Source of the DNA: Candidatus Zixiibacteriota bacterium
Lineage (GTDB): Bacteria; Zixibacteria; MSB-5A5; GN15; JAAZOE01
Assembly: GCA_030668485.1 (NCBI GenBank)
Contig: DAOUTW010000038.1
Location: 1-42,474 of the forward strand
Direction: 5' to 3'
Length of the DNA: 42,474 nt
The translations under genes were made by a program, and so were the position numbers. Below are positions 7,868 to 16,960 of the stretch, one piece after another (positions within the stretch are counted from its first letter, which is position 1; each line of letters starts with the position of its first letter). The notes under the pieces were generated by a model. That model saw only the letters and a program-made list of their open reading frames with translations. It was not told the DNA's origin and made no database searches.

Positions 7868-8638
7868 TCAATCCCCCGGATAAGGGCATAAAATGTCATC
7901 GGGACTATCGCCTACTATCCTCATCATCCAGAGGAACAGGGCATCAGCTTCCGGAGAATAGTTTTTCTGAGCGATATTTCCATGCTGATACAGCAATACC
8001 GGCTGATAAAGTTCGGTAACATCATTGTAAACAAAAGCCACATAGTAGGTGAGACCCATGTCGTAGCACCTCACCAGAGGCGGCGCCAACTCACCTGCCT
8101 CCGCATGGGGAATCATCACATTGTGATGGGCCAGTTCCTCGGGCGAAACAATGGCTGTCGCGTATGCATTCTGGCTGTACCGCTCCATCAACTCCGCCTC
8201 GGTTAATTCCGTGTGCCAGGGATCGGCATAGGGTATCGGCGCGGTATAAATATACCTTATAACGAGCCCCTCGTTATTGATGTAATACCCATGATAAATG
8301 TCGAACCAGGCATAATTCGAAAAGGACATTTCGAACAGGATCGGCTGTTCGACCGGAGGGCACATGGAGCAGGGTTCGGGGCCCCCGAGGAAAACCCGGT
8401 TAATTATACTGACGGCATCGCCGACATTGACAGTCCCATCACAGTTCGCATCTCCGGCCTCGGCCGGACTGCACGCCGGTCCCCCGTTAAATACAAATTG
8501 GATCACATGCACGGCATCACCGACATTGATTACCCCGTCGCCATTATGATCTCCGCAGATATAAGCCTGAACCGATAGTGGCATGACTATCATGGCGGCC
8601 AATAATCCTGCCGCAATTATCTTAGGGTGAGTATTCAT
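7868..8638 (-). CDS. Exported protein with N-terminal dockerin-like double repeat
   Basis: The product has 256 residues. A signal peptide (about residues 1-25, ending SVQA) is followed directly by two dockerin-like calcium-binding repeats: GDHNGDGVINVGDAVHVIQF and GDANCDGTVNVGDAVSIINR. The Asp/Asn-Gly-Asp pattern followed by a hydrophobic helix is diagnostic of dockerin type I-like EF-hand pairs. The remaining ~160 residues have no motif I recognise and carry many aromatic residues (for example FEMSFSNYAWFDIYHGYYIN). Dockerins are usually C-terminal; here the pair is N-terminal and no cohesin is in the window. GGGAGGT eight bases upstream of the ATG fixes the start. It is convergent with the preceding lipoprotein gene. 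Confidence 0.8.
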   Translation of the reverse strand: MNTHPKIIAAGLLAAMIVMPLSVQAYICGDHNGDGVINVGDAVHVIQFVFNGGPACSPAEAGDANCDGTVNVGDAVSIINRVFLGGPEPCSMCPPVEQPILFEMSFSNYAWFDIYHGYYINNEGLVIRYIYTAPIPYADPWHTELTEAELMERYSQNAYATAIVSPEELAHHNVMIPHAEAGELAPPLVRCYDMGLTYYVAFVYNDVTELYQPVLLYQHGNIAQKNYSPEADALFLWMMRIVGDSPDDILCPYPGD

Positions 8639-8815
8639 TTTCCACCTCCCGGAAATAGAAATGTATTATTGAGAAAATCAATGAAGTCCTATGAAAATAA
8701 TACGCCCAAAACCGGTTTTTGTCAATGAATATAAGTAGTTGCCATTTCATGATCGATCGTTTAGATTCTGAGACAAATAAGCAAATTATAAATAACTACC
8801 CGAAGAAGGATTGGC

Positions 8816-10861
8816 ATGTCCGACAAAACGTCCGGGGTCAAACATCATCTGATTTTGCTTGCCCTGTATTACATCACGCTGGCTACCATTTTTTTGGCAA
8901 GTTTTTTCCCCGACCTGCGCCTGTGGGGAATCAACTGGTGGGCATATCAACCCCTCATAGCCAAACTTGGTTACCTGCTCGTGGCCCTTGCCGCCGGACC
9001 GATTCTTTTGCGGCGGTTCAAAAAAGAGAAAACCTCGGTCCGCTCACAATGGGGACACAGTTTCAAATCGGGCGTCTATGCCTCACGTACAATCCTCCTG
9101 CTGATCGCCTACAGCCTGTCGTTTGTAATCTTCATGGGTACAACCCATTTCCTGGGCGACGGGTATCAACTCCTGTCTCGACTGGCCGACAATGCGGCCA
9201 CGCTGAAAATTTGGGACAAAGGCGCGGCCATACTCTATAGTACCGTCTATACCCTATTGGGCGAAGGCGGCGAAGCGGGAGCGCTGACGGCGTATAGAAT
9301 CGTCTCTGTCGTTTCAGGCATGGTGATGCTGGCGGCAATTATCATCCTGTCGCGACCCCTATTCAAATACAATTTATCTCGTTTTCTGTTCGCCTTCGGT
9401 CTGGCGACAGGCGGCTACATGCTCATGTTTTTCGGCTATGTCGAAAATTATCCATTGTTAATTGTCAGTCTGATGATTTATGGTCTGCTTGGGATGCTGG
9501 TGGTGCGGGGAATTGTGTCTCGGTGGTGGCTCTTGCCGCCATTTGCCGTTGCCGTCAGCCTGCATATTTTCGGCATTACGCTGCTGCCCAGTCTGGTCTA
9601 TATTTTCGCCCGCCATACCGGATGGGGCCGGCGACTCGAAAATCTGTCGGGGAAAACGGCGGTGCTGGCAGCGGTGCCGCTTGTTGTTATCGGCGGTGTG
9701 ATTTATTATTTTGTGTACACCCATAGTTATTTTTTCACTTTTGCGCTGATGCCGCTTTTCCCCGATCGTTTTACGGTCGACAACGACTGGCTTTTCTCGT
9801 TCAAGCATATTGTCGATACCGTCAATCTTCTCATCATGATGGTTCCCGGCCTCGCCGTTACTGCCGCCGTATGGTGGCTGTCGTCGCGTGATAGTACGGC
9901 GGAAAGACGGTCCGAATATATTTTTCTTTGGATACTTTTTTTGTCGACGCTACTGGTCATATACATCTTTAACCCCGGCATAGGCATGCCGCGCAACTGG
10001 GATTTATTCGCGATCTCCGGCGTACCGCTGGCCATTCTCTGCTTCTATTATCTGCTGAACCGACCTCAGCCGATATCATTGTTTGCGACTGCGCTGGTAA
10101 TCATGCTCGGTCTGATGGTGCTGTTCCCGCGAGTGATGGCACAGGTATCGTCGGCGACCGCCATAGCTCATTTTGAAAATTATATGGACATGGACCCGGT
10201 GCGCAGTCGCAACGCTCGCCGTTTGCTGATCGATTATTATCGGACCTCCGGTCAGACATCGCTGGCCGAGCGCGAGCAAGCCAAAGCCTGGGAAGATTAT
10301 CCCGAAAGCCGCCTCAACCGGCAGGGGAAAGATCTGATGTACAACGGCAACTATGCCGAAGCGTGTTCGTATTTTCAGGAGGCAATGGAGATTAACCCGA
10401 TTTATCATGACGCTTATGCCAATCTCGGCGGCTGCCTGCTGGCGCTGGGGAAGCACGATAGCGCCCTGGTTCTGTGCCGGATCGCCGACGGACTCAATCC
10501 CTATAACGCCGCAACGCTGAATAATATTGGGACTGCCTGCCTGCGAATTGATAATTATGAAGAAGCTCGCAGCTATTTTCGCAAAGCCCTGAATGTCGAC
10601 AGTCTCAAAACCAATTCTCTGATCGGTCTGGCCACAGCCGAGTTGAAGCTGGGCGATTTCGATCAGTCGCTCGATTGCCTCGCCCGCCTGTTTGCCGACC
10701 GCCAATTGCCTTTCGATGTTTTCCGTCAGGCCGGAGATGCCTTTGTGGAGGCAGAAGCCTTTGAACAGGCCCGCCAGGCGTATCGTTTTGCGTTGTCGCG
10801 AGGATTGGATTCGACCTATATAAGACAGCAGATGACAAAATATCCTCAACTCGCTCAGTAA
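8816..10861 (+). CDS. Polytopic membrane protein with C-terminal TPR domain (GT-C-like)
   Basis: The product has 681 residues. The first ~470 contain roughly a dozen hydrophobic segments. After the first segments, a loop contains THFLGDGYQLLSR, whose GDG could correspond to the acidic loop residue of GT-C fold glycosyltransferases, and GMPRNWDLFAISG lies in a late loop. Residues about 500-670 carry four or so TPR motifs (for example GNYAEACSYFQEAMEINPIYHDAY and NYEEARSYFRKALNVD-type blocks). The architecture resembles protein O-mannosyltransferase/TPR proteins of the TMTC kind, but sequence identity by eye is insufficient to assert activity. GAAGGA sits five bases before the ATG. It seems to be transcribed alone, because a terminator begins 11 bases after the stop. 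Confidence 0.75.
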   Translation: MSDKTSGVKHHLILLALYYITLATIFLASFFPDLRLWGINWWAYQPLIAKLGYLLVALAAGPILLRRFKKEKTSVRSQWGHSFKSGVYASRTILLLIAYSLSFVIFMGTTHFLGDGYQLLSRLADNAATLKIWDKGAAILYSTVYTLLGEGGEAGALTAYRIVSVVSGMVMLAAIIILSRPLFKYNLSRFLFAFGLATGGYMLMFFGYVENYPLLIVSLMIYGLLGMLVVRGIVSRWWLLPPFAVAVSLHIFGITLLPSLVYIFARHTGWGRRLENLSGKTAVLAAVPLVVIGGVIYYFVYTHSYFFTFALMPLFPDRFTVDNDWLFSFKHIVDTVNLLIMMVPGLAVTAAVWWLSSRDSTAERRSEYIFLWILFLSTLLVIYIFNPGIGMPRNWDLFAISGVPLAILCFYYLLNRPQPISLFATALVIMLGLMVLFPRVMAQVSSATAIAHFENYMDMDPVRSRNARRLLIDYYRTSGQTSLAEREQAKAWEDYPESRLNRQGKDLMYNGNYAEACSYFQEAMEINPIYHDAYANLGGCLLALGKHDSALVLCRIADGLNPYNAATLNNIGTACLRIDNYEEARSYFRKALNVDSLKTNSLIGLATAELKLGDFDQSLDCLARLFADRQLPFDVFRQAGDAFVEAEAFEQARQAYRFALSRGLDSTYIRQQMTKYPQLAQ

Positions 10862-10872
10862 TGGTCGATCTC

Positions 10873-10899
10873 CGGCCGATCTCCATATCGGCCGTTTTT
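10873..10899 (+). terminator. Rho-independent terminator
   Basis: CGGCCGAT (10873-10880) pairs with ATCGGCCG (10887-10894) around CTCCAT and is followed by T5 (10895-10899). It ends the 8816 transcript. Its stem is the 21-base element also seen at 7797-7817. Confidence 0.85.
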
Positions 10900-11002
10900 A
10901 TTGGGCAAATTCTTCTTCAAACCCACCTTTTCCTTTTATAAGCTTGCCTACCGACGTATTTCAGATATATTCTACACCTGTAAAGAATAAGGAGAATACG
11001 GT

Positions 11003-11860
11003 TTGCCGCTGGGCGCACATGTTTCCATAGCAGGAGGAGTGTTTAACGCTCCCCATAACGGTAAAGAAGCCACCTGTGAGGTGATCCAGATCTTTACCAA
11101 ATCGGCCAATCAATGGAAATCCAAACGGTTGTCCGACAAGGAAGCGCGGATGCTGGACGAGGCTCAGGAGGAGACCGGCGTCGAAGTGGTCTGCGCCCAC
11201 GACAGCTACCTGATCAACCTTGCCTCCCCCGATGACGCCCTCTTCATGAAATCCTACAATGCCTTCTTGGAAGAGATGCAACGCTGTGATTTCCTTAACA
11301 TCCCCAACCTGGTGATGCATCCGGGCTCCCATGTCGGCTCCGGCGAAGAGGCCGGATTGAAAAAAATGGGTGAGGCATTCAACCGATTGTTCGACGCCGA
11401 CCCTGATGGCAAAGTAACTATCTGCCTCGAAACCACCGCCGGACAGGGCACCAACCTGGGATATACCTTCGATCAACTCGCCGAGATAATCGACATGGTC
11501 GAAAACAAAGACCGCCTCGGTATCTGCCTCGACACCTGCCATATCTTCGCCGCCGGATATCCGATCTCCACCGAGAAAGACTGCAAAGCAACCATCAAGT
11601 CATTCGACGACATCCTCGGCCTCAATAGGCTCAAGATCATGCATTTCAACGATTCCAAAAAAGATTTCGGCAGCCGCGTCGACCGCCACGAACATATCGG
11701 CCAGGGTTTCATCGGAGAGCAGGCTTTTACCTACTTTCTCAATGACAGCCGACTGGCCAAAGTACCGAAAATTCTGGAAACGCCAAAAACGTCGGCGGCT
11801 GAGGATATCGCCAATCTCACACTGCTTCGCTCGCTTATCAGAAAGAAGGACATAAAATGA
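11003..11860 (+). CDS. nfo: Endonuclease IV (AP endonuclease)
   Basis: The product has 285 residues, the usual length for the family. It cleaves 5' to abasic sites in DNA during base excision repair using a trinuclear zinc centre in a TIM barrel. Expected ligand motifs appear in order: GAHVSIAGG at the N-terminus, CAHDSYLINLA, VMHPGSH, CLETTAGQGTNLG, ICLDTCHIFAAGY, MHFNDSK, GSRVDRHEHIGQG and LETPKTS. All of the H/E/D ligands I would expect are present. Translation starts at a TTG (11003) with AAGGAGAA six bases upstream; an in-frame ATG start would remove the first catalytic barrel strand. The stop overlaps the next gene's start (ATGA), implying translational coupling with the YchF-like NTPase. 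Confidence 0.95.
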   Translation: MPLGAHVSIAGGVFNAPHNGKEATCEVIQIFTKSANQWKSKRLSDKEARMLDEAQEETGVEVVCAHDSYLINLASPDDALFMKSYNAFLEEMQRCDFLNIPNLVMHPGSHVGSGEEAGLKKMGEAFNRLFDADPDGKVTICLETTAGQGTNLGYTFDQLAEIIDMVENKDRLGICLDTCHIFAAGYPISTEKDCKATIKSFDDILGLNRLKIMHFNDSKKDFGSRVDRHEHIGQGFIGEQAFTYFLNDSRLAKVPKILETPKTSAAEDIANLTLLRSLIRKKDIK

Positions 11861-12915
11861 AAATCGGAATTATCGGCCTGCCCCAATCGGGCAAGACCAC
11901 CATCTTCAATGCCGCCGCCGGAAAATCGGAAGCGGTCGGCGATTATTCCAAAGCCTCCCATCGAGCCATCATCAAGGTCCCCGATCACCGCCTCGAACGC
12001 CTCTCGGAACTGGTGCAGCCGAAAAAAACCACTCACGCCGAAATCGATTACTTCGACATCTGCGCCTTCACCGGCAAGGGAAAAGCTGCCGATGCCAATA
12101 CTCTTCAGGTTCCCGACGATCTGCATTATGCCGACGCCCTGATGGTGGTTATAAAGTGTTTCACTTCCGACTGCACCCCGGAACGCAATTTCAATCTCTT
12201 CATCGAAGAGTTAATCCTGTCCGACCAGATTATTATCGAGCGCAATATCGAAAAACGCGAGCGTACTGCCCAATTGACAGGAGACAAAGAAGCCGCGAGT
12301 GAAGCCGTTTTGCTGAGGAAATGCCTCACTAGTCTGGAAAACGGGACGCCGCTGTCGCTGGCCGGTATTGAAGACAGTGAGACTAAAATCATAAAGAAAT
12401 ATGCCTTCCTCTCTCTCAAACCGCTGCTGGTCGTTCTCAACATTTCCGAAGACGACCTTGGTCAGGGAGATAAATGGCTGGAACGGATGGGCGGGTCGGC
12501 CGTGACCGGGATCAGAGAATTCGTCGCCATTTGCGGCAAAATGGAAATGGAACTGGCGGCACTCGACGCCGATGATCGTGCTGCATTCTTGAATGACCTC
12601 GGTATCGAACACCCGGCGATGGAGCTGCTGATCCAGAAATCATACGGCCTGCTTGGCCTGATATCATTCTTCACTGTCGGCGATCCCGAAGCCCGCGCCT
12701 GGACTATCAAGACAGGCACCAAAGCGCCCAAGGCCGCCGGTGAAGTGCATACCGACATCGAGCGAGGATTCATCCGGGCCGAGGTAATCACCTATGACGA
12801 TTTTGTCGAGCACGGTTCGACCCACGCCTGCAAAGAGGCGGGCAAATATCATGTCGAGGGAAAAGAATACATCGTCAAAGACGGTGACGTCATCCTCTTC
12901 AGGTTTAATATCTAA
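11857..12915 (+). CDS. YchF/OLA1-family NTPase (divergent)
   Basis: The product has 352 residues (YchF is about 363). G1 is GLPQSGKTTIFNA (residues 7-19), against GLPNVGKSTLFNA in classical YchF. The NxxE element that replaces NKxD in this family is visible as LNISEDD near residue 190. The C-terminal ~85 residues (ISFFTVGDPEARAWTI, GTKAPKAAGEVHTDIERGFI, ADV-like EVITYDDF, VKDGDVILFRF) are the TGS-like domain of YchF. Family members bind ribosomes and hydrolyse ATP or GTP. The G1 substitutions and the weak middle region suggest a paralogue and not the canonical housekeeping copy. The start codon overlaps the nfo stop by four bases, so the two genes form a repair/stress-type pair of unknown logic. 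Confidence 0.85.
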   Translation: MKIGIIGLPQSGKTTIFNAAAGKSEAVGDYSKASHRAIIKVPDHRLERLSELVQPKKTTHAEIDYFDICAFTGKGKAADANTLQVPDDLHYADALMVVIKCFTSDCTPERNFNLFIEELILSDQIIIERNIEKRERTAQLTGDKEAASEAVLLRKCLTSLENGTPLSLAGIEDSETKIIKKYAFLSLKPLLVVLNISEDDLGQGDKWLERMGGSAVTGIREFVAICGKMEMELAALDADDRAAFLNDLGIEHPAMELLIQKSYGLLGLISFFTVGDPEARAWTIKTGTKAPKAAGEVHTDIERGFIRAEVITYDDFVEHGSTHACKEAGKYHVEGKEYIVKDGDVILFRFNI

Positions 12916-12960
12916 AAAGTGACTGAACACAATCTCAAATCTTTCGTCTTAAAGATAACA

Positions 12961-12988
12961 TTGACAATTTTCCAATTTCTATTATGTT
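12961..12988 (+). promoter_or_regulatory. Possible promoter of the 13051 gene
   Basis: TTGACA (12961-12966) is a perfect -35. After 16 bases comes TATGTT (12983-12988), a 4 of 6 match to the -10. It is correctly placed 60-90 bases upstream of the start codon. The weak -10 limits confidence. Confidence 0.45.
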
Positions 12989-13050
12989 GCATTAGATAAC
13001 GAAACTGTCAGCACCCCTCAATTGACATATCCTAATGGGAGGGATATAAA

Positions 13051-16000
13051 ATGAAAAGGCAATTGTGGATTGCGGCCATGGCATTGCTATCTTTCACTTT
13101 GGGACCGACAACAGCCATTGGACGCGCAAATTTCGATGTCTCGAGTCAAAGCGCGGCGAAAGCGTCCGGGGATCATGATCCGATCAAACAACCTGACGGT
13201 CCGGCATATTTTAACCCACCCAAATCCTGCCATCTGCTTCAGACCGGTATGGTCAGCGCCTACTACAACAATATGGGGCAGATTGGTACCGGCTATTTCG
13301 ATTTCACCTGTTGCGATGATCTATCTGAATGCCCATCCTTCGAGTCGCCCCCGTCCAGCGGGCTTGAGTATCTATTCTCGGGAGCTGTCTGGTTCGGCGG
13401 TGTTAGTGGCACCGATACCCTGGTTTCGGTCGGGGCTGACGGCTGGTATAATTACAATGAGTTATTGCCTGCCCACCCGGCATTATCCTTTGATTATATA
13501 AGTGACGGCGCCTTCTGGACCACTTTTGTAGACACCTTCGACGCCAATGATTACTGGGATCTTGGCGAGCATCAACCGATTGGGCTTCGCGGGGTATTAA
13601 AGGCATACTACTGGACCGACGAACCGGCCAACGGTCTAATCATCTACGATCTCATCCTCACCAACATTAGTGAAGTTCCGATATCGGAAGGATACGTCGG
13701 AATCTTCATTGATGGCGATGCCTATCATAGGTCAATCAATGATGGATTTGTGGATGATATTGTCGGCTCGTTCCCGAATGAACGTATTGCCTATAGCATT
13801 GATAATGACGGCGACCCGACAGATTCTCTTCATTTTGGAGATAACAGCCCCACCCGAGCATTGGGCTGCAAAATCCTGAGCAGTTCTTTTAATGCCCCTG
13901 ATACCAGCTTCAATTGGTGGATCAGCTACGGTAATCCCATATTCGATTTTGGCCCCCGGCAGGTTGACGAATTCGGTAATCCCAATTGTCTCCTCGGCGG
14001 CGATACCATTCGGTCCGGGACACCGACCAATGATCACGAGAAATATTGTCTTCTGAGTAACGGTGAATGGGATTATGATTTGATACGCATGGCCGATTCA
14101 CTTACCGGATGGGAACCGGCACGTCTCGAAGTCCTCAACGAATATATGAGTGGCGGTGATGTAAGATTCCTGATGTCCCTGGGCCCGGTCGATCTTTTGC
14201 CCGATTCCAGCATCCGGATGATTTTCACAACTTTTACCGGCTGGCAGGTTCATCTCAGGCCGGACAATCTGCAAAACCTTCCTCATGACCCGGATCAGTA
14301 TCAGGCCAATCTCTTTTTCAACTCGATCCTCGCCAATGGAGAATTGGCCGATATCCTTGCCGATTCCCTGTTAAATCCTTCATATCCCCCAACTGGCATG
14401 TTTGTCCAATGCAATAATACTGATTCGGTCGTGGTCGAATGGGATCCCTGGGTTTATGATGATATTGAAGGTAGTAACCTCTATCTTTATCAAATTCCCT
14501 TCGACTCTATCCCCTATTCCTGCATAGCACCTCCCTGGCTGCACCTGGAACTGGATTCCTTCACCCAGGTATCATCGGTCGGGAGGACCTATCGTCATTG
14601 TCTCGATTCACTCACCCCGCATCGTTTTTACGCTGCCAGTGTGGCTCATCGCATGGCCGCCGATGAGGGTTCCAAATGTCCGCCAATCATATTCCAGGTG
14701 GGACAAAAAATGCCGGCGCCTGAACCCATTATTCCATATGTGTTTCATCTGGACGGGGAACCGATTACTCTATCATGGTCCGGTCCTGACGGATTCGATA
14801 TCGATCACTACAATATCTATAAATTTGATAGTCTTTCCGAAGCCGGGCAGCGATATTACCCCTTCTACGATATTGGTGAAGCTTCAGATACAATACCCCC
14901 GCGGGAAACGTCTTTCGTGAATGACCAATGGTACTATTATTATGCCATGGAACCGTATGCCCAAATCGATCATCCGGAGCGAGCATTCTCCGAGATCACC
15001 AACGATTCAAGCGTTTATGTCATAACCGCGGTAGATGTCAACGGTTTGGAATCGGAGTTTTCATCTGAAGTAATTGCCTATCAAACAGTACCCAAAACAA
15101 GGGATATTCTCGTAATCAACGGTTCCAATCCACGAGCATGTTTTACCTATTCCGATACCGTTAAGAACTTTTATAACGATGTCCTTGAGGGGTATGATTA
15201 CGGTATCTTTTGCCTCAGGGATTCCGGCTATATTGGACCCGCAGAACCACGGCAACTCTGGTTGGATGATCTGCTACCATATAAGATCGTTATCTTTGAA
15301 GATCCCATTAGGAGCAATCTTCTATCCGATGACCCAATAAATGTATTGCCGGATCTTCTATCGAAATATCTGTCCTCGGGAGGGACACTGGTTTATTGTG
15401 GTTATCTCCCTCATTTCACCAATAATGAGGCTGATTCACCTCCTGCATGGCGTATCTTTAACAGCCTTACTTTAGGGAATTATTTCGGTATCGATTCCGT
15501 TTTCAATATCGGCCGCTTTTATTATTTATGGGATGAGAATTCTCTGGCCCCTCCCGATACTCTTATCGGCCTTTGTGAGGTCATCGGTGAAGCCGACTCA
15601 ATTCCAAATATCCAATTTGATACAAACCGCTATACCTTATGGGGGGATCCAGCCATACTTTGGGATTCGACCGTGGCACCGTGTCCGGCCGCCTTCAAGC
15701 CAGATGAGCACGGCAGTGTGACCCACAGACTAATTTCGAAATATCCGTCGACTTCTTTAGCGCACAATGAACCTGTCGGCATTAAAACCGAAACGGATTT
15801 ATGGACGACATATCTCTACGGTTTCCATTTCTGGTATATGCGTCTCGATGATTCCCGTGCCTTAATCGATTTTATGATGGACAGGATTCCCACCGACACC
15901 GACGATGACCCCAATATTGTGCCATCACAATTCAGCCTGGCTCAGAATTATCCCAACCCGTTCAATCCGAATACGACCATCGCCTTCACTCTCCCCCGCC

Positions 16001-16203
16001 GATCAGAGGTTAGCGTCGATATTTACAATATTCTGGGACAAAAAGTAAATGCCCTGCTGAACCAGCCGATGGATGCCGGCGTCCACAAAATTAACTGGGA
16101 TGGAAAAGATGGCAGCGGCAAAACTGTCGCCTCCGGAATCTACTTCTACCGCATCTGGACCGATGATTATACCGAGGCCAAAAAAATGATTCTGTTGAAG
16201 TGA
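13051..16203 (+). CDS. Large exported protein with type IX-like C-terminal sorting domain
   Basis: The product has 1050 residues, with a signal peptide (MKRQLWIAAMALLSFTLGP). The C-terminal ~85 residues contain FSLAQNYPNPFNPNTTIAF, SVDIYNILGQKV, GVHKINWDGKDGSG, VASGIYFYRIW and terminal KKMILLK. This is a clear Por-secretion/T9SS type A sorting domain with FlgD-Ig-like character. The middle holds fibronectin-like beta segments (IDHYNIYKFDSL, DVNGLESEFSSEV) and, around residues 690-900, a Rossmann-like block (RDILVINGSNPRACFTYSD, LPDLLSKYLSSGGTLVYCGY) resembling the ThuA/gingipain-like fold often seen in such proteins. No protease dyad is evident, so I do not assign activity. Atgggaggg provides a strong Shine-Dalgarno 8 bases before the ATG. 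It is likely displayed on or released from the cell surface. Confidence 0.85.
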   Translation: MKRQLWIAAMALLSFTLGPTTAIGRANFDVSSQSAAKASGDHDPIKQPDGPAYFNPPKSCHLLQTGMVSAYYNNMGQIGTGYFDFTCCDDLSECPSFESPPSSGLEYLFSGAVWFGGVSGTDTLVSVGADGWYNYNELLPAHPALSFDYISDGAFWTTFVDTFDANDYWDLGEHQPIGLRGVLKAYYWTDEPANGLIIYDLILTNISEVPISEGYVGIFIDGDAYHRSINDGFVDDIVGSFPNERIAYSIDNDGDPTDSLHFGDNSPTRALGCKILSSSFNAPDTSFNWWISYGNPIFDFGPRQVDEFGNPNCLLGGDTIRSGTPTNDHEKYCLLSNGEWDYDLIRMADSLTGWEPARLEVLNEYMSGGDVRFLMSLGPVDLLPDSSIRMIFTTFTGWQVHLRPDNLQNLPHDPDQYQANLFFNSILANGELADILADSLLNPSYPPTGMFVQCNNTDSVVVEWDPWVYDDIEGSNLYLYQIPFDSIPYSCIAPPWLHLELDSFTQVSSVGRTYRHCLDSLTPHRFYAASVAHRMAADEGSKCPPIIFQVGQKMPAPEPIIPYVFHLDGEPITLSWSGPDGFDIDHYNIYKFDSLSEAGQRYYPFYDIGEASDTIPPRETSFVNDQWYYYYAMEPYAQIDHPERAFSEITNDSSVYVITAVDVNGLESEFSSEVIAYQTVPKTRDILVINGSNPRACFTYSDTVKNFYNDVLEGYDYGIFCLRDSGYIGPAEPRQLWLDDLLPYKIVIFEDPIRSNLLSDDPINVLPDLLSKYLSSGGTLVYCGYLPHFTNNEADSPPAWRIFNSLTLGNYFGIDSVFNIGRFYYLWDENSLAPPDTLIGLCEVIGEADSIPNIQFDTNRYTLWGDPAILWDSTVAPCPAAFKPDEHGSVTHRLISKYPSTSLAHNEPVGIKTETDLWTTYLYGFHFWYMRLDDSRALIDFMMDRIPTDTDDDPNIVPSQFSLAQNYPNPFNPNTTIAFTLPRRSEVSVDIYNILGQKVNALLNQPMDAGVHKINWDGKDGSGKTVASGIYFYRIWTDDYTEAKKMILLK

Positions 16204-16307
16204 GGGAGTTTAATCGATCACAATGGGGCGACGATCGAATTTATCTGCGATTTTCACGGAAGTCTTATAGTAAAGATCAACCGCCGCCCATTGCTCTAAA
16301 CAGGGTC

Positions 16308-16661
16308 TTACTGGCGGGAATTTGGATTATCTTTTCTGTTGTTCCGGGTGTTTCCCTTCCGCCTGTTTTTTGGCTCTTCTCGGGGAAATTCTTCTTCCTT
16401 TAGTCCCAGGTTTTTGGCCTGTACAACGACATCCCGAAGCGGTTCGTTGGGGCGCAGCGGAAACTCGCACAGTCGTTGTATCGCCATGACTCTCCTCCGC
16501 TGGAGATCCCGGTTTTCCTGGGCCAGAATATCAGATTCAAGCATCGCCAGTCCGTCTTCGGAGTCGGGAAGAAATATATACCATAATTCCTTCGGGATCC
16601 CATTGAGCATCTTCTTCACGCTGCGGTATGAATCCGGTATCCTGTGAGTCTCTTTTTTCAT
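16308..16661 (-). CDS. Small uncharacterised protein, paralogue of the 40161 gene
   Basis: The product has 117 residues and a basic tail rich in Asn/Arg. It aligns without gaps over about 75 residues with the protein at 40161-40481. Shared blocks are Y..V(K/R).ML..IP..LWYIFLPD, GL..LES, (R/Q)..VMAIQ..C.FPLRPN.PL and K.L.LK. I do not recognise the family. With no signal peptide or membrane segment it is probably cytosolic, and the conserved Trp-Tyr-Ile-Phe-Leu-Pro-Asp core and the Cys before FPLRPN look like structural or binding elements. The Shine-Dalgarno is weak (ggtggt upstream of the ATG at 16661). Conservation between two distant loci on opposite strands is the main argument that it is a real gene. 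Confidence 0.75.
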   Translation of the reverse strand: MKKETHRIPDSYRSVKKMLNGIPKELWYIFLPDSEDGLAMLESDILAQENRDLQRRRVMAIQRLCEFPLRPNEPLRDVVVQAKNLGLKEEEFPREEPKNRRKGNTRNNRKDNPNSRQ

Positions 16662-16960
16662 ACTCGGCTACCACCAATCTACGTCTGTTACAGTTAGCAT
16701 ATCCAGGGCAATCCCTGTGTCTGCTCACCTTTGCTGTCCATCAATGGTTAAAACAATAGCCCTCCCAAAAATGTTCCTTCACTTGAACGGTTCCGATGCA
16801 ATTAGTGAAAATATTCGATATTGCCGCCGCACAACGCCAATATGTTCTATTAATCAATGGGGATTAAGGGGTTATATAATCCAATATTTTGAATATCTTT
16901 TTCGAACAGTGTTATTTATGGATATATTTCGCAAAATTTTCGAATTTAATTATACCAAAG

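Noticed and set aside
10076-10849. 257-codon minus-strand frame under the 8816 TPR region
   Set aside because: It is a shadow of the TPR coding sequence; the plus-strand product has TPR motifs and this one has nothing.
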